Assembly: GCA_963978905.1 (NCBI GenBank) | Contig: OZ022259.1 | Span: 29,861,994 to 29,925,993, forward strand | Origin: Trichostrongylus colubriformis | Taxonomy: Eukaryota; Nematoda; Chromadorea; Rhabditida; Trichostrongylidae | Reading direction: 5' to 3' | Length of the DNA stretch: 64,000 bases | Shown: positions 1 through 11,272 of the stretch, in pieces | Layout of the letters: the number at the start of each line of letters is the position of its first letter | Position numbering within the stretch: the stretch's first letter is position 1 | The notes under the pieces: model-generated | The model's input: the letters and a program-made list of their open reading frames with translations, nothing else | What the model was told of the DNA's origin: nothing | The model's database searches: none | Translations under genes and position numbers: made by a program

Positions 1-34
1 GGGTACTCATCACCCACGATCACTGTCTTCGAGA
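1..34. repeat. Terminus of a TTAA-type MITE cut by the window edge
   Basis: The first bases (gggtactcatcaccc, then cactgtcttcgag) resemble the right end of the MITE at 15376-15890, which ends in a similar catcaccc...cactgtcttcaag. Only one end is visible, so this is a family resemblance and not a measured element. It would lie in the intron upstream of the exon at 331-549. Confidence 0.35.
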
Positions 35-330
35 AAAATAATTAAATTAGTAAGTGTTCAGTGAGCCCCAAATCATCTAAAGCTGTTTGGTACGAGTAGT
101 AGCACTCTCTCAGAATTATTTTGTTATGTAAATGGCAGTTCTTATCGTTCAAGTACCAGCGTACCGAAGCGGTGCCTGTGGCTGTGGAAGCATACGAAAT
201 GCCGTTTTAATTAAATAAAATTGTTTCGAAACAGCTTGCTCTCTGATTTTCGAACGTTGGAATGTTGTTTACGAGACCCTCCCCCCCCCACCGTGGTTTT
301 CTTCGAATGTCTGAAATTATATTGTTCCAG

Positions 331-549
331 GTGCACGAGTCTCGGTTGTTGCCGAAGAATATCGAAATTGCTTTTGAACGAATGAAGCACGTTTTGGATC
401 GACATGTGAATGGGGACGAGTGCTACGAGGAGCAGTACAAACGTCTACAAAGGGAAAAAGAAGCGAAAGCCAAACGAAAACGGGAACGGCAGCGAAAAAT
501 GCGGAAGGAAGCTGAAGAAGTGGAGAAGGAGGCGTCTAGCACGGAGTGA
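331..549 (+). CDS. 3'-terminal coding exon of an unidentified gene
   Basis: The frame is open from a plausible 3' splice site (attgttccag, ending at 330) to TGA at 547-549 and encodes 72 residues from Val-331. The first 30 or so residues look like a mixed helix with Leu, Ile and Phe. From about residue 33 the chain becomes an almost uninterrupted Lys/Arg/Glu helix (KRLQREKEAKAKRKRERQRK, then acidic residues), the type of charged tail often seen in coiled-coil or RNA-associated proteins. I do not recognise the family. No initiator Met is claimed, because earlier exons would lie left of the window; an upstream ATG at 262 is in frame but sits in likely intron sequence. A mariner begins at 554, two bases after the stop codon and its TA target. 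Exon status rests on the splice site, codon-like composition and stop only. Confidence 0.5.
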   Translation: MHESRLLPKNIEIAFERMKHVLDRHVNGDECYEEQYKRLQREKEAKAKRKRERQRKMRKEAEEVEKEASSTE

Positions 550-553
550 GATA

Positions 554-1406
554 TTAGGTTGGACGGGAAGTTCTGGGACACCTTGTGAGAAAAATTCAAT
601 TTATTTTAATTTTACTCACATGTAACTTCAGTCACCAAAGTATGCACCATCGTGATCTACAATGTACTGCCAACGCTCAGGAAGATCGTAGATACCCTTC
701 CGGTAGAATTCGGGAGACTTCTGGTCAAAGAAGTTCTGGAGCCCGCTCTTGAGATCGTCGTCATCTTTGAACTGTCGCCCGTCAAGGAAGTGGCTCAACG
801 ACCGGAATAGGTGGTAGTCAGTTGGGGACATGTCCGGGGAATATGGTGGGTGGGGAAGCGTCGTCCAGCCGAGGTCCTGGATCCTTTGACACGCCAACTT
901 TGCCACATGTGGGTGAGCGTTATCGTGGAGGAAGAGGTCTTGGTCCATTTTTCCGGTAAGTTTTGGCGCTCCGGTGTCCAATTGCCTGCAGTAGAGATCG
1001 GCAGTGGCTGTCGTGTTGGATGGTAACAGTTTCCTATTTTTTTGAAAATTTTCAAAAAAAAAAGTTTTTTTCTCAATGCAATTTTTTGAATATTTTCCTG
1101 TTCCAATTTGAGCCGATCGAGCCATCGGGCTGCCGCCATATGAGAGACAGTACCTGGGTCCATCGACTGGTTAATTTTGTTAGTGGCCTCGCATGCTGAG
1201 GAACCGAGGCGGTGTTCGTGAATTTCGCACCTTTCGCGAAATTGCCGTAAATTCACTGCTAGTTGAAGCCGTAGAGAATATGAATGTGCTATTCAGAAGC
1301 CCTTTTCAGACGCTTCATATACCCCCCACTACCAAATGCTCCCGAAGCTTTACAGGTTTCTACAGGAAAAAACAAAAAGTGTCCCAGAACTTCCCGTCCA
1401 ACCTAA
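554..1406 (-). mobile_element. Internally deleted mariner transposon
   Basis: A perfect 28-bp terminal inverted repeat (ttaggttggacgggaagttc... at 554-581 and its reverse complement at 1379-1406) is flanked by TA at 552-553 and 1407-1408. At 853 bp it is well short of the roughly 1.3 kb of complete mariners. It keeps both ends of the transposase gene but has lost the middle. An A/T-rich palindromic patch (tttttgaaaattttcaaaaa, around 1040-1062) lies near the deletion. It can only move if a transposase is supplied in trans. Confidence 0.9.
628..1256 (-). pseudogene. Mariner transposase remnant (N-terminal HTH plus C-terminal catalytic end)
   Basis: Two minus-strand frames keep different parts of a mariner transposase. 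The frame opening at 1256 contains GSSACEATNKINQSMDPGTV and AARWLDRLK, the N-terminal helix-turn-helix (paired-like) region that binds the inverted repeats. The other frame, ending at 628, contains HDNAHPHVA, LGWTTLPHPPYSPDMSPTDY and LFRSLSHFLDGRQF. These are the second and third catalytic aspartates of the DD34D triad and the C-terminal tail. The first catalytic aspartate and the linker are missing because of the internal deletion, and the two parts are out of frame. The protein cannot be a working transposase. An HTH-only product could bind the repeats in principle, but nothing suggests it is made. Confidence 0.85.
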
Positions 1407-1408
1407 TA

Positions 1409-4128
1409 CTATGTATAAGCTCTGCGGCTGATTTCACCCCGGTATTCCATTTGCGGTCAGCTAATTTGTGTTAGGGCTGTCTGACTTTCTGAACTTACTC
1501 CTTCTGTCACCCATCCAAATGGCTCTGCGATTAGGAGCGCAAGTTCGATTGATGGCATATCCATGGCCGCTTACCACTACGACTACACTGCTGTTTCAGA
1601 AGTCATAAAAATGGAACTACTGGTAATATTCAATAAAGAATGGCTTCAGTGAATGTGTCCCATTTATCTATTGATTTTTTCAGTCCTTACTTCGTCAACT
1701 AATCGCTACCTAAGGTTTACTGTAGACTGATAGCTAGTGGGGATCTTAATGGTAAAGTTTCAAAGAGGAAAGCTCCTCTGCCAAGTTTGAAGAAACTATC
1801 AGATTCTTGTGAAAACCTTGCATTCCTCTTTTCGAGGAATCCTTTCTGAGTTGTGGGTTAGTATGGATCAACTAAATAAACTGGGGTTTGCGGAATGATC
1901 ATTAGGTTTCTGGGGTGTAGAAAAATTTTTGCAACGTCTGTTTACTCTTTTATTCACGAATTCAAACAATACATAAACCATTTGTTTCTCTGATCATCCG
2001 CCCCCGCTCAAGACTTTCGTCGGTTCCCCTGTGTCGGTTCCCCCTGGTAAATACAAAGGACTTGGATTCAGTGATCCGCTGTAGCTCCTAATTCAAATCG
2101 TTCTCGCGGTTAAAGTGGCAGGAAGTTGAATATCGACAAAGGTGAAATATGTCTAGAAGGGCTGCGTCTGAATGTTATACAGGACGAAACGAAACCGATG
2201 CTGGGTTCTCTTCATAATGTGCGGCCGGACAGTGTCGTGCGGAACGGAGACCTCAACTGCTTACTTACCCTCTTTTCGTTGCTATCTATCCAGCAGCTTA
2301 TAAGCATTGAACGTTCCCTTTTTCCATGTGCTAGCAGGTTCCAGTGGATCATTCCGCGTGCAGTACACCAGCAATAGTAAAATCCTTCCTGTGTAATCTC
2401 GCCTTCTACGTCGGGGCTTCCAGCCACAAGCGCTTCGTATTTTTGTAGAGCCCGAACTTCTCGCGCCTAGTCGAAAATGTGTAGAAATGCTTCTTCCCCA
2501 AGAAGGAGGAAAGAAGAACCATGCAGATGTCTGTTCTAATTTCGACCGATACTGCTCCTACTATGTATATAAGCGGCTATGCGTCTGTCGGTGTGTGTGT
2601 CTGTGTGTTCGACTGGAATTTCACAAGTCACGTACCAGCAATCGCAGATCCTGATTTCTTAAAATGTCATGGGGTGGTAAGTGGGCATCATGGTGGGTGA
2701 TAGAACTGATAACGACTGGAAAAAGAAATCTGCGGCAAACTTTGTTTGCTTGAGAAGAAAATGTGTACCGTGACATCAGACGTGTCTACCCTTCTAAAGC
2801 TAGAAAAGAGGGATTTTGCAGGGTATATTTCGACTATTCCAGCTATGTCTATTTTTTCATTGCATTTTTTGAGGTGTCTATTTTTGTTTTAATTCTGTCT
2901 TCTCAATATTTTGGGTTAGACTACTATGGTGCCCCTATTATCTAATTATGTCTTCAATAGCTTTGCTGGCAAACTTCATTGCGTGCATCGCATACTGTAG
3001 CAATGTAGTGATCGGAAACAGGTACGATCTAGCTGATACTATTTGGACTGAGCCCGCTCGAAACTCTGCCGTACGGTACACGCATTATTGTGCGCCAGCA
3101 AAGTTGGTGCTGGGATAAGTCGCAAGGATTTTTACGTCTCATCTCTCAGTTTTGCCTGAACAACGCATTATGTGTGGTATGGCAGTGAAGTGGCACGCGA
3201 ACTGCCCTGCCAGAGAGCACGCTGACTGTTGAGGATTAACTTCCACCAGACGGATGTCGGCTCCGTGAGGCCGTCTAAGGTGAACATCTTCGTCGAGACC
3301 CAGATTTGAAGCGATCGCCCCAACGGGCAGTGGTGCCGGGTCCATCGTGGAGTTGATTCTCATGGCTGCCGTGTTCGCTTTGAACCTGAGGTCGATTCAT
3401 GAAGAAAAAACAGTCAAAGACCACCGTAAATCCCTCGTTTCATAGCAGGCGCGGAGATTTGAAAGAGTCTACCTGAACTGCTTTATAGTGTTGGACGCCT
3501 TTATATACGCCAACCTTCACAGAATTTTTTGGAAGCTTGACGTGTTGTCAGAGAATTTCCGAAATATCGTGAAAATTGTCCTACAACCTTATAAAATTTA
3601 CTCCCTGGGTAACTTGTGATACTATCCCATGGAAAAGAATTTGGGTAGCACGAGTTCGACAAGATCCTTGAAGTGAATTTTCCCCCACTGGAGTAGTGGT
3701 TCAGTGGTGGACCTAGTAGGAACTCTTTTCAGAAGGTCGGGGGGGGGGGGTACGTCACTTCTTGCCACGAAGTTTCATTCAACGTCATCGACCTGTTGAA
3801 GTCATGGTTGTCGCCAGTCTCGACGTAGGGAGAGTGTAATAACTTACTACAGGAGTGCCACTCATGAATTTCACACGGCGGTGGTCGTCCCGAATGGAGC
3901 TTGTCCCACGAGATTAGGATTACAAACAGTGATTAGCAACGATAAAAGGCTTGAGCCGTGTCGGCCCTTCTGGAAGTTGGAGGCTTCCTTTGCTACTGAA
4001 TATCCACACCGCAAGATAAAAGTTTAGTTTAAAGTTTTTGGCGTTAATCAATCCCTTCTGTGGGATGCGGCGCACATTCTAGTTCCATTCAAATTCGTGA
4101 TGGCTGGTGAATGTGATGTGGCCTATAC
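1409..4128. other. No supported gene; intron or intergenic DNA
   Basis: I see no coding pattern that I can support. A 56-codon frame at 2948-3118 (plus) begins with a signal-like MSSIALLANFIACIAY and is noted only as a curiosity. A run of 12 G lies at 3739-3750. Confidence 0.6.
1632..1637 (+). promoter_or_regulatory. Candidate polyadenylation signal AATAAA
   Basis: This is the first good AATAAA on the plus strand after the exon at 331-549 and beyond the mariner. If the exon is real, its 3' UTR either ends inside the mariner or runs through it to here. Position is the only support. Confidence 0.25.
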
Positions 4129-4270
4129 AATGACTTGCGGTGGCCAGCCGATGTACAAGTCAGTGCTTTTATCCTCCCAGACGAGTCTGGTACCAATTTA
4201 CCGACCCCGGAGGGATGGAAGGCTTGGTTGGCCTGGAAGGCTTGGTTGTCCCACGAGATTGTCCCACGAG
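4129..4270 (+). repeat. Dispersed repeat R1, copy 1
   Basis: It shares blocks with copies at 5550-5710, 16735-16935 and 19120-19190: a ggccagc block, then cagtgctttt, gtctggtaccaa and ggagggatggaaggcttggt. Short interspersed repeats with this wording are, to my knowledge, common in strongylid nematodes. The next 100 bp contain ggggatcaaatcccgc, loosely like a tRNA B box, so a tRNA-derived origin is possible but unproven. Confidence 0.6.
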
Positions 4271-5549
4271 ATTAGGGCCTCACGGGCGGAGGTGATGTAG
4301 TGACAGGTGGCGCGCACCCCTTTCACGGTGCGGGGATCAAATCCCGCATCAACGCCCGCCCAGGCCAACACCGCAAGATATCACCCGTTAAATCCGTCTC
4401 ATCAACTTCAAATGGATTGAGGCGAGTAAATGAATAAGCAGTAACAAATATTAGCAACAAGTAACATATGTACACCGGGGCTCGTCCTGGTCGGGCTGCG
4501 TTATAACAGGCAACAGATATCGGTGGTGAGTGGCCCACTAGCCTAAACCGTCTGGAATGAATAAGAATAGGGACGGCGCTGGAGACGAGATGGGGGTACT
4601 GAGACGATGAAGGGACGGATGAGAGACAAGAATGAGCCTCCGGGCCATGTGTTTCCCGAATTGTCCGTTCTCCCGCGCATACGGCGCGTCGAATACTCAG
4701 GGACTCGCCTCATTGTCAGGACCGTAGTGTGTCGTGGTCACGACCCACCTCCTGTAGTGCTTCGAGTACGAACTTGGTCTGTCGCGGTAAAATGGAGCTG
4801 TTCTGTGGAACGATTTTCTTGTTTATCGCCATAGATAAGATTTCGAATTGTTCAGAATATAGGCAGCTGTTGAATTCAACACGACGCAGGTGATTACTAC
4901 TTAATGTGATACCTTTCTAGCCAGCTTTATACGGCCGAGACCGTTGATTACAGAGTTGTTGAAAAATAAGTTGCTGGACAAGCCTGTGGTAATGATCGAC
5001 AGATTTCAGAGTGTACATTTCAAGCAAGGTGCTGTACCCAGCTGAGGGCACTCGTTAGCTATTCGCATTTTTCATCATAGGCCTAAACAGTAGGAACGAT
5101 ATCTAGCATTGGTTTTGCGTGAAAAGCTGCGGACATTGATCCCTCCGCGAGCGTCAAACGCGAATAAGGAATACGACGTGAACAGGGTACCGTAGAAGCA
5201 GATCAACGGCGTCTCCGCGTGGAAGGAAAAACACTCTTCTAGCTGTTCCCCATCCTTGAATAAGTGCGCCTGTCCTGGCGCGGTTGGGGTGTGCGACATG
5301 ATATTTGCCACATCCTTGGAAGCTATTGCGGTAAAATTGATGGCCGAGAAAAATGTAGAAGATTCCTCATTCTTTTTGTTTTGATTTCCTACATTTCACT
5401 ATCCTAGGGGACCGTTCAACCTACCACTTCCCATTCTCAGCGATAATTAATCATCGCAGAGAATTGTCCAGCTCATTGTCATCAAGCAAACAATTCCGAT
5501 GCATATTTCATTCTAGTGCATCTCTTGATATCATCGCAAAGATTTTTCC
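4271..5549. other. No supported gene
   Basis: I found no coding or repeat structure here beyond the tRNA-like patch that follows R1. The open frames are short and lack splice context. Confidence 0.5.
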
Positions 5550-5710
5550 ATATGGAAGCTGTGGCAGAGTGGTATGGTGACAAGTGGCTGGCACTACCAC
5601 CGACATGCTCTGATTATGAGTGCCATACCCTGGAACAATGTCGGCCTAAACTAACCAGGCCACCTTTCGATTTACGATCTGCTGGCCCTCGTAAGTCGCA
5701 GTACAGGTCA
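5550..5710 (-). repeat. Dispersed repeat R1, copy 2
   Basis: The reverse complement (gcgacttacgagggccagc ... ggccgacattgttccagg) matches the R1 copy at 16735-16935 (gttacttacggaggccagc ... gggctgacattgatccagg). This explains an open frame and a gtaagt at this place that would otherwise look like an exon with a donor site. Confidence 0.6.
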
Positions 5711-6162
5711 AATTACGTTAAAGTGCAACTGCGATTTTGAAAGGATTCAAGATGTGTGGCGCATCCCGAAAATGGATTAATGAAGTCCTAATTCCCAACG
5801 CCTTTATCAGTGAAGAAACGTCTTCAGTCCCCCTTCACCTTTCAATACCGGTGTGAGAACTGATGTGAGCTGTAGCTATACTCACCATTTTTTCTTACGA
5901 AACCCATTTCGAAAAATTTATGCACTGAGACGATTCATGTCATATAATACACATATCATATTCACACTTATAATTCACAGGAACTCAATATAACCACAAT
6001 AAACTACACAATTTCAACGAAAAAACCGTTTGATTTCCACACTCAAAAGAACTTGTTCCGAGACGATGACGGTGAGAAAAGAGGGCTGTACCTATGCAGT
6101 TGAGGTGATCTCGGAACTGGCCCATTTCTGGTTACCAAAATACGGTAAAGCAGCAACTTTTG

Positions 6163-6423
6163 TTAGTGATTTCTGCTGTAGCTGAATGTGCAAAGGGCTA
6201 TGCACCCCATCGCAAGAAGCAGTAATCCAATGAATATATTGACCAGGATAAGTAGAGTGAGTCGTGAGGGGCTTTCCATGATGGTGGCAATAACTGAATA
6301 ATTTTCACAACAGCTAACTTCACCTGTAGCCGTTGGTTTCCAAGGTAGCAGAACAAACCCATGAACTGGACGATCAACACGCCCATTCAATCGGCTACGG
6401 TGGCTTTTGGTGAGTAGCGGCAC
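6163..6423 (-). CDS. Candidate membrane exon or small peptide, copy A of a tandem duplication
   Basis: This minus-strand frame of 86 codons ends in one hydrophobic segment (LTLLILVNIFIGLLLLAMGC) followed by a short tail SYSRNH and TAA. The membrane segment and tail match the second exon of the two-exon gene at 10491-11272, which ends IGILLCICGCIGACIWSYSR and two Asn, and also copy B at 6466-7236. Copies A and B share about 250 bp beyond the exon. An internal ATG at 6277-6279 has a good Kozak context (ccaccatcATGG) and would give a 38-residue single-pass peptide. Compared with copy B there are small indels upstream of the hydrophobic segment, so the true start or splice site is uncertain and A may be decayed too. 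Function is unknown; by its shape it would sit in a membrane. Confidence 0.35.
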   Translation of the reverse strand: MPLLTKSHRSRLNGRVDRPVHGFVLLPWKPTATGEVSCCENYSVIATIMESPSRLTLLILVNIFIGLLLLAMGCIALCTFSYSRNH

Positions 6424-6465
6424 TATAGATTCACCAATGGAAGGTCCAACAAGCCACCGCTTCCT

Positions 6466-7236
6466 TTAGCTATCCTTATCATAGTTGAATATGCAAATAG
6501 CTACAGTAGCGCTCAAAAGTCTTCGGCCAAAACTTTTTTGTCATAACTTTTTTTCTACTTGACAAAATTTGACAAAATTTTAATATGTGGTGCCTAAACC
6601 TATTGTCAACATTTCCTTCTACTTGAGCGCCGCTTGCCACTTTTCATGATTTTTTACAAGAATTTACTACAAGACCACCCAAAAAAAAGTAAGAGGCTTG
6701 TTCGAGAAAACCGGCTTTCTATACAAAAACAAAAAGAGCAAGCCTTAGAGAACATTAATATTCTGTTGAAAGACCACGACTTTTGATGACAGCGGCACTG
6801 CGGGACGGCATAGCGATGGCATGCCAAAATTGAAAAATTTCATATAACCACGTAACCTATGCCGTTGCGCGCCAAAATGGTATATTAAGTACGCAGTGTC
6901 TCCGAGTACAACATACTAAAATTTCTCTTAAATCGGTGCAGTTACAAGAAAGTTACAAGTGAAAAAACCCAGGTGAGAGACCATTTCGCCGAAGACTTTT
7001 GAGCGCTACTGTATACAGCCCATAGCAAGAAGAAGTAATCCGATACATATGTTTACAAGGAGTAGGAACGTGACTTGGGAAAAGCTCTCCATGACAGTGG
7101 TAATATCTTAACTATTCTCAGAACTTCACCTGTATTCGGTGGTAGCAGGACAAACCTATTGGCGGGTGGTCAACACGCCCATTCAAGTGATTACCGTGGT
7201 TTTCGCTTAGTGTAGCAATAGTATTGATGCACCTAA
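6466..7236 (-). pseudogene. Copy B of the membrane exon, split by a MITE
   Basis: This is the second tandem copy of the block at 6163-6430. It encodes VNICIGLLLLAMGCI on one side of the 508-bp MITE (6504-7011) and AICIFNYDKDS plus a stop on the other, in the same order as copy A. The substitutions between A and B are largely conservative in the hydrophobic part, which suggests the block was once under protein-level selection. B has a 1-nt length difference just after the ATG-equivalent, other small indels upstream, and the MITE, so I call it dead. The insertion falls within the last quarter of the exon. Confidence 0.5.
6504..7011. mobile_element. 508-bp Tc1/mariner-type MITE
   Basis: A perfect 24-bp terminal inverted repeat (cagtagcgctcaaaagtctt and four more bases) lies at 6504-6527 and 6988-7011. 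TA is duplicated at 6502-6503 and 7012-7013. There is no transposase frame inside. The TA target and the CAGT start are typical of non-autonomous Tc1/mariner elements. It disrupts copy B of the duplicated membrane exon. Confidence 0.9.
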
Positions 7237-8749
7237 GAATGTGTATGTTGTTGTTCCCTCCTTTAAGATTTTATGACTTAGTAGCACCTATATAGTAGTA
7301 CGAGCCAGGATGCCGGAAAAGCCTAAAGGCTATTTGTTTTGGGGTTGCTCTTACTTACATGGTGACCCTCGTATTCGCTTTTGAACCTTAGAGCTTATTA
7401 TTATGTCTAGGGCGTCCAATCACCTGTGGGTGAGTGAACAACAAAATATGCATCCCCTGATCAGAACCGATGGAGCGCGGTGACATTGTGGTATGATAGA
7501 TGGCTCCAATAGTGGGTTTCAGCACGAATAGTATCAGCTGATTCCTCAACAAGGGGTCCTCAAGGCATTTCTAATAAATGTGGGTATAAAAACGGGGTTA
7601 TGAATTCGACCGATTCTCGCTACAGCGTGGCGAAGTCACTTCATATACATTTCAACAAAATCATCAAAGCTTGCTCCAACTCACTATGTAATCGAAAACT
7701 GGCAAAATTCGAGAGAAGTGAAACCACAAGAAATTTTGGAAGAGTCGCAACGCTGGTGCACCAAACTAAGAGAACCAAGCTATGCCATCCTACTATTCCT
7801 AAAGTTCAGACGTCTAATAAAATCGCTGGAGCCTTGTTTATAGGAGTTAGTTGGGGTGCTGATCACGAACATGGCATTCAGTTTCAGCCTAAACGCCGTC
7901 TGACCTCTAGATAGGCCACTCATTTTCCCAGTATTGCCTACAATCGTCGTATGCACACTCAAGAATATATTTTCATCTAAACCTTGGTGGAGATGGGGAA
8001 GTTTCTTTCCTTCCTAGCGCTTAGGCTAAAATAGCTCTGAACGCCGGGCATAGTATGGTGCTCCATCTGCAGCAGCCCTGCAATGGCACGACGCTAGCGC
8101 TTTGAATAAATGTCATATACATGATTTGCGCTCCTAGTAAACCCTACAAGTCTAATTTCAGCATTTTCGATGGAAACAACCTGATATACGAAAAGGAGCG
8201 ATTGCGACAAACTAGCTCTGGCGCCGAAAGAGGATGTATTGAGTTGAGAAATAAGTTCCCGTGGTTTTTACCCCGTTTTTCACATTGTTGCCTTCATCTT
8301 AAAACAAAGCTTATATATGTTTTCGATAGAGCTTTTTTTGCAAAATGCTGCTATCTGTTTTTCGATTCCTTCGACTACCTAATAATTATGAGGTTTGGAA
8401 ATGAAGTAAGCTGAAGGCAAAAAATTGGCACTTGCGCGCCTCATCTTCCTCGTCTGCCTTCGAGATCAAAAAATGTATGTGTATATGATTTCGATAGGGC
8501 TTTTTCAGCTCTACAGGACGGTACCACTCTTCTTTTGTATCCTCTCATATTTTAGCATGTAGGAATAGGTTTCCACCTTATTTTCAATTTAATATTGCAT
8601 AATGATGAATATTTCGGCAGAGTTTTCAATATCATTCGACAGAGCCCTTTTCGCTTTACAAGATAATGCTTACGATTCGGAATCCTCGACAGAGGGGTCG
8701 TATTTGGTCCGCTTGGAGGGGTGAGGGGTCGTAGTCGTTGAGAGAGGCA
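7237..8749. other. No supported gene
   Basis: Three loosely similar patches (ttcgatagagcttttttt near 8323, ttcgatagggctttttc near 8490, ttcgacagagcccttttc near 8634) suggest decayed short repeats. They run through the longest frame here (8121-8414), so I do not treat that frame as a gene. Confidence 0.5.
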
Positions 8750-9370
8750 GTGATCAACGGACTTTCTCAGGTTGAGGGTCCAAAGTGTGAAGGGGAGATG
8801 TAATAAAACTGACTAACGGTGTTCGAACCCGAAACAGATTTAACCTAATCATCATAGAAATCCCATGCATGGCGCTATCCACAACGAAGCGGGCCAATGG
8901 TAATAACCCTTCGTTGGTCCGCTGGCACCGGACACATGTGCAAAGACAGGTGCAAGATTCACCGACTAACCGTGAGAAGCGATATCTATCCACGGGTGGC
9001 ACAGTGGATGAATACTCAGAGTCTATGGGATGAAAACTGAAAGTTCGCTAATACGGACTTTTTCATATTTTACTACGATTACAGGCACATAAACTGGTGC
9101 TAGCAAACCACTAAGCGGACCGGAAAAGGATTTGTATTCAGTGAGAATGGAAAAGAATCCTCATGCATAGCGCATTCCCCAACGAGGCCGACTGAGGCTG
9201 ACCACCCTCTCGTTGGTCTTCTGAGAGCAGAAAATGCGTACTATAGGCCAGGCACAATGGGTTAATCCCTTCCAAAAATCGTGGGAGGATTTCCTTCGAT
9301 AAAAAAATTTTCTCGATTGGCTTCCCTGAGAATAACTTCTTTCATTTTGGAGATATGACATGGCACTCAT
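8750..9370 (-). repeat. Pair of related SINE-like repeats
   Basis: Two stretches share wording: catgcatggcgctatccaca, then acgaag...cgttggtccg near 8871-8925, and catgcatagcgcattcccca, then acgagg...cgttggtctt near 9163-9220. On the minus strand the first contains gggttcgaacacc, close to a tRNA B box. I read them as decayed copies of one tRNA-derived short repeat. No tails or target duplications were resolved. Confidence 0.4.
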
Positions 9371-10490
9371 CTGAAAGCGGCAACTTCACATACCCCGGAC
9401 AACAGGACCGCGTCCATATGGTTAAGTGCGATGGAAGTTACGATCATTTAAAGTGAGACACTTCAAAAATTTCCAAAAATTTCCTCGACTGGATACCCAT
9501 ATCGAGAACTATGCAACCATTAGGGAAATCAAGCGACAAATATATCGGTCTAAGGAAGTTATCAAAAAAACAGTTTACTGTTCTCCGGAAGGTGGAGTCT
9601 AAGTTAAGTTTCAAGAATTCAGAAAATATCCAAATTTAGTATGGAGAAGATACCGCATCACATCTGAACGCCGCGTCGCTATTGTGGTGGCGACGTGGCG
9701 ATCAGATGAAATGCAATGGAGCGTATTACATGGCTCCTATTTAGCTTTTCTTACTTTCAACTTTTCTATTCTTGTTTTCGCATCCCTTATCCGTGCCGCA
9801 TAACTTGCATGACTTTTAGGCCTTCTCCTTTGTCATCAGAAGACGACCACAATACCAACGCTTTCGTTTTGGAAAGTGTTGAATTTGTAAGGCGCTTATC
9901 ATGGACACTTCTGTTATGCAATATGAGTACTGAGTTTTGCTAAGATCTTATTTCTCTCATTTTGTCAGGAGTTTGGCCTCATTGTTTTTTTTTTACCATA
10001 GGCTCTTAATTTCCTTGGTAAATCGCACTGGCTGGGTAGAACCACAGAAGTAGCGGTACCTGTAAAAGGGGGTCGTATAGAGCCTCTTCAGGGGGAGGGG
10101 GTAGTATTTTTTAGAAAATTTTCCTCGATGCCACGACAGTGGTCTGGGGCAGTGATAGTCGATTAGCGCCAATGAATCTTATGACACGCAACGATTTCGT
10201 CGACATTTTTCGGTTTCATTCCGGAAATTCATTATCTCATACATTTATACAGTAGCTGGACAAAAAGTATCACATTAACATCAGAGGTTATGTGGCAGCA
10301 GTGAAACTAACGAATAACAAGAAAACCAAGGAACGTTTTGTTACTGGTTAATTGAACATCAATCGAATTCAAGAGTAATGAAGGTCGAGGCACATCAAGT
10401 ACAGCAAATGCACATTTCAGATTCTTGTGTTGGCAGTCACTAGCAGAAGGCAGTGGTGTGGCTAGTCGAATTTCAGCGTCTCCATTTGCT
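9371..10490. other. No supported gene
   Basis: I see nothing here that I can support. The part next to 10490 would be the 3' flank of the minus-strand gene at 10491-11272. No exact AATAAA was found close by. Confidence 0.5.
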
Positions 10491-11272
10491 TCAGTTGTTT
10501 CGGCTGTAGCTCCAAATGCATGCACCTATGCAGCCGCAAATACAGAGCAGAATTCCGATACAAATGATGACGATCAATACACTGTAAAGAACGTGTTGAC
10601 TGTATGCACAGAAAAGTCTTAAAGGTGGTAAACAATGAAATTTGACCACGCGATTATGGCAATCGTGGGGCAGAAAGAAGTACTGTCAGAGATGTGGATC
10701 TGTGGCGTTTTCGCAGGAAGCGCGTACTAGAATCTTCTTATTTGAGCTCCAAAAAAGTAGACGGAGCCGCTTCGTGAGTAGCCTCGTCCCCAAGTGAACG
10801 TGTCACATCAACGTTGCATGCCTCAGATGATACTAGTCGTATGACCGTTAAATCTCTTGCAATTTTAATTTGGTAATCGTCGCTGTATACACGTCCATTG
10901 CTCGAAGTTAATGGTCAGCTATGGTCACGTTATCGTGCAAAGTGCCTTAAAAGAGGCCAAAATGCATTGGAACGGTTGAAAGATGTAACTAACATCACCC
11001 AAGTTTCCAGCTGGATACAGCAGTCATAGACATTGTAGTCACAGCAAGTCCAATGATAGAAAATCGTATCTGGTCCACACCTGCCATATCTGAAAGCAGC
11101 CTGGCAGTATTACAACACTGATGAAGTGTAGGGTCACTCACCCATATCCACCGTATCCACCACCAATGCCTCCGAGAACGCCTGACAGTATACCACTACC
11201 CGGACAACCATACATAGCTGCAGTAGTTCTCAGTACAGAAAGCAAAACTGCACTCGGGAGAATGGATTCCAT
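10491..11272 (-). CDS. Two-exon gene for a small secreted or membrane glycine-rich peptide
   Basis: Exon 1 is 11272-11142 and exon 2 is 10581-10491. The 560-bp intron begins GTGAGT and ends TTCTTTACAG. Exon 1 ends after two bases of a Gly codon and exon 2 supplies the third, so the join is in phase. The product has 73 residues. Residues 1-19 (MESILPSAVLLSVLRTTAA) look like a signal peptide. Residues 22-44 are Gly/Tyr-rich (GSGILSGVLGGIGGGYGGYG). Residues 45-66 form a hydrophobic segment with five Cys (VLIVIICIGILLCICGCIGA). The tail is WSYSRNN, then TGA. The tail and segment match the tandem copies at 6163-7236, which supports a real family. I do not know its function. By shape it could be a cleaved glycine-rich membrane peptide. 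A TTAA MITE lies 327 bp upstream of the ATG. It was assembled from splice signals, without transcript evidence. Confidence 0.6.

Noticed and set aside
2948..3118. 56-codon frame with signal-like N-terminus
   Set aside because: No homologue in the window, no splice or polyadenylation context; chance cannot be excluded.
5516..5740. Open frame ending at a good gtaagt donor, looking like an exon
   Set aside because: The sequence aligns with the dispersed repeat R1 at 16735-16935, including the acttac/gtaagt part, so the donor is a repeat feature.
8121..8414. 97-codon plus-strand frame
   Set aside because: It runs over decayed short repeats (ttcgatagagc units), with no splice context or recognisable domain.
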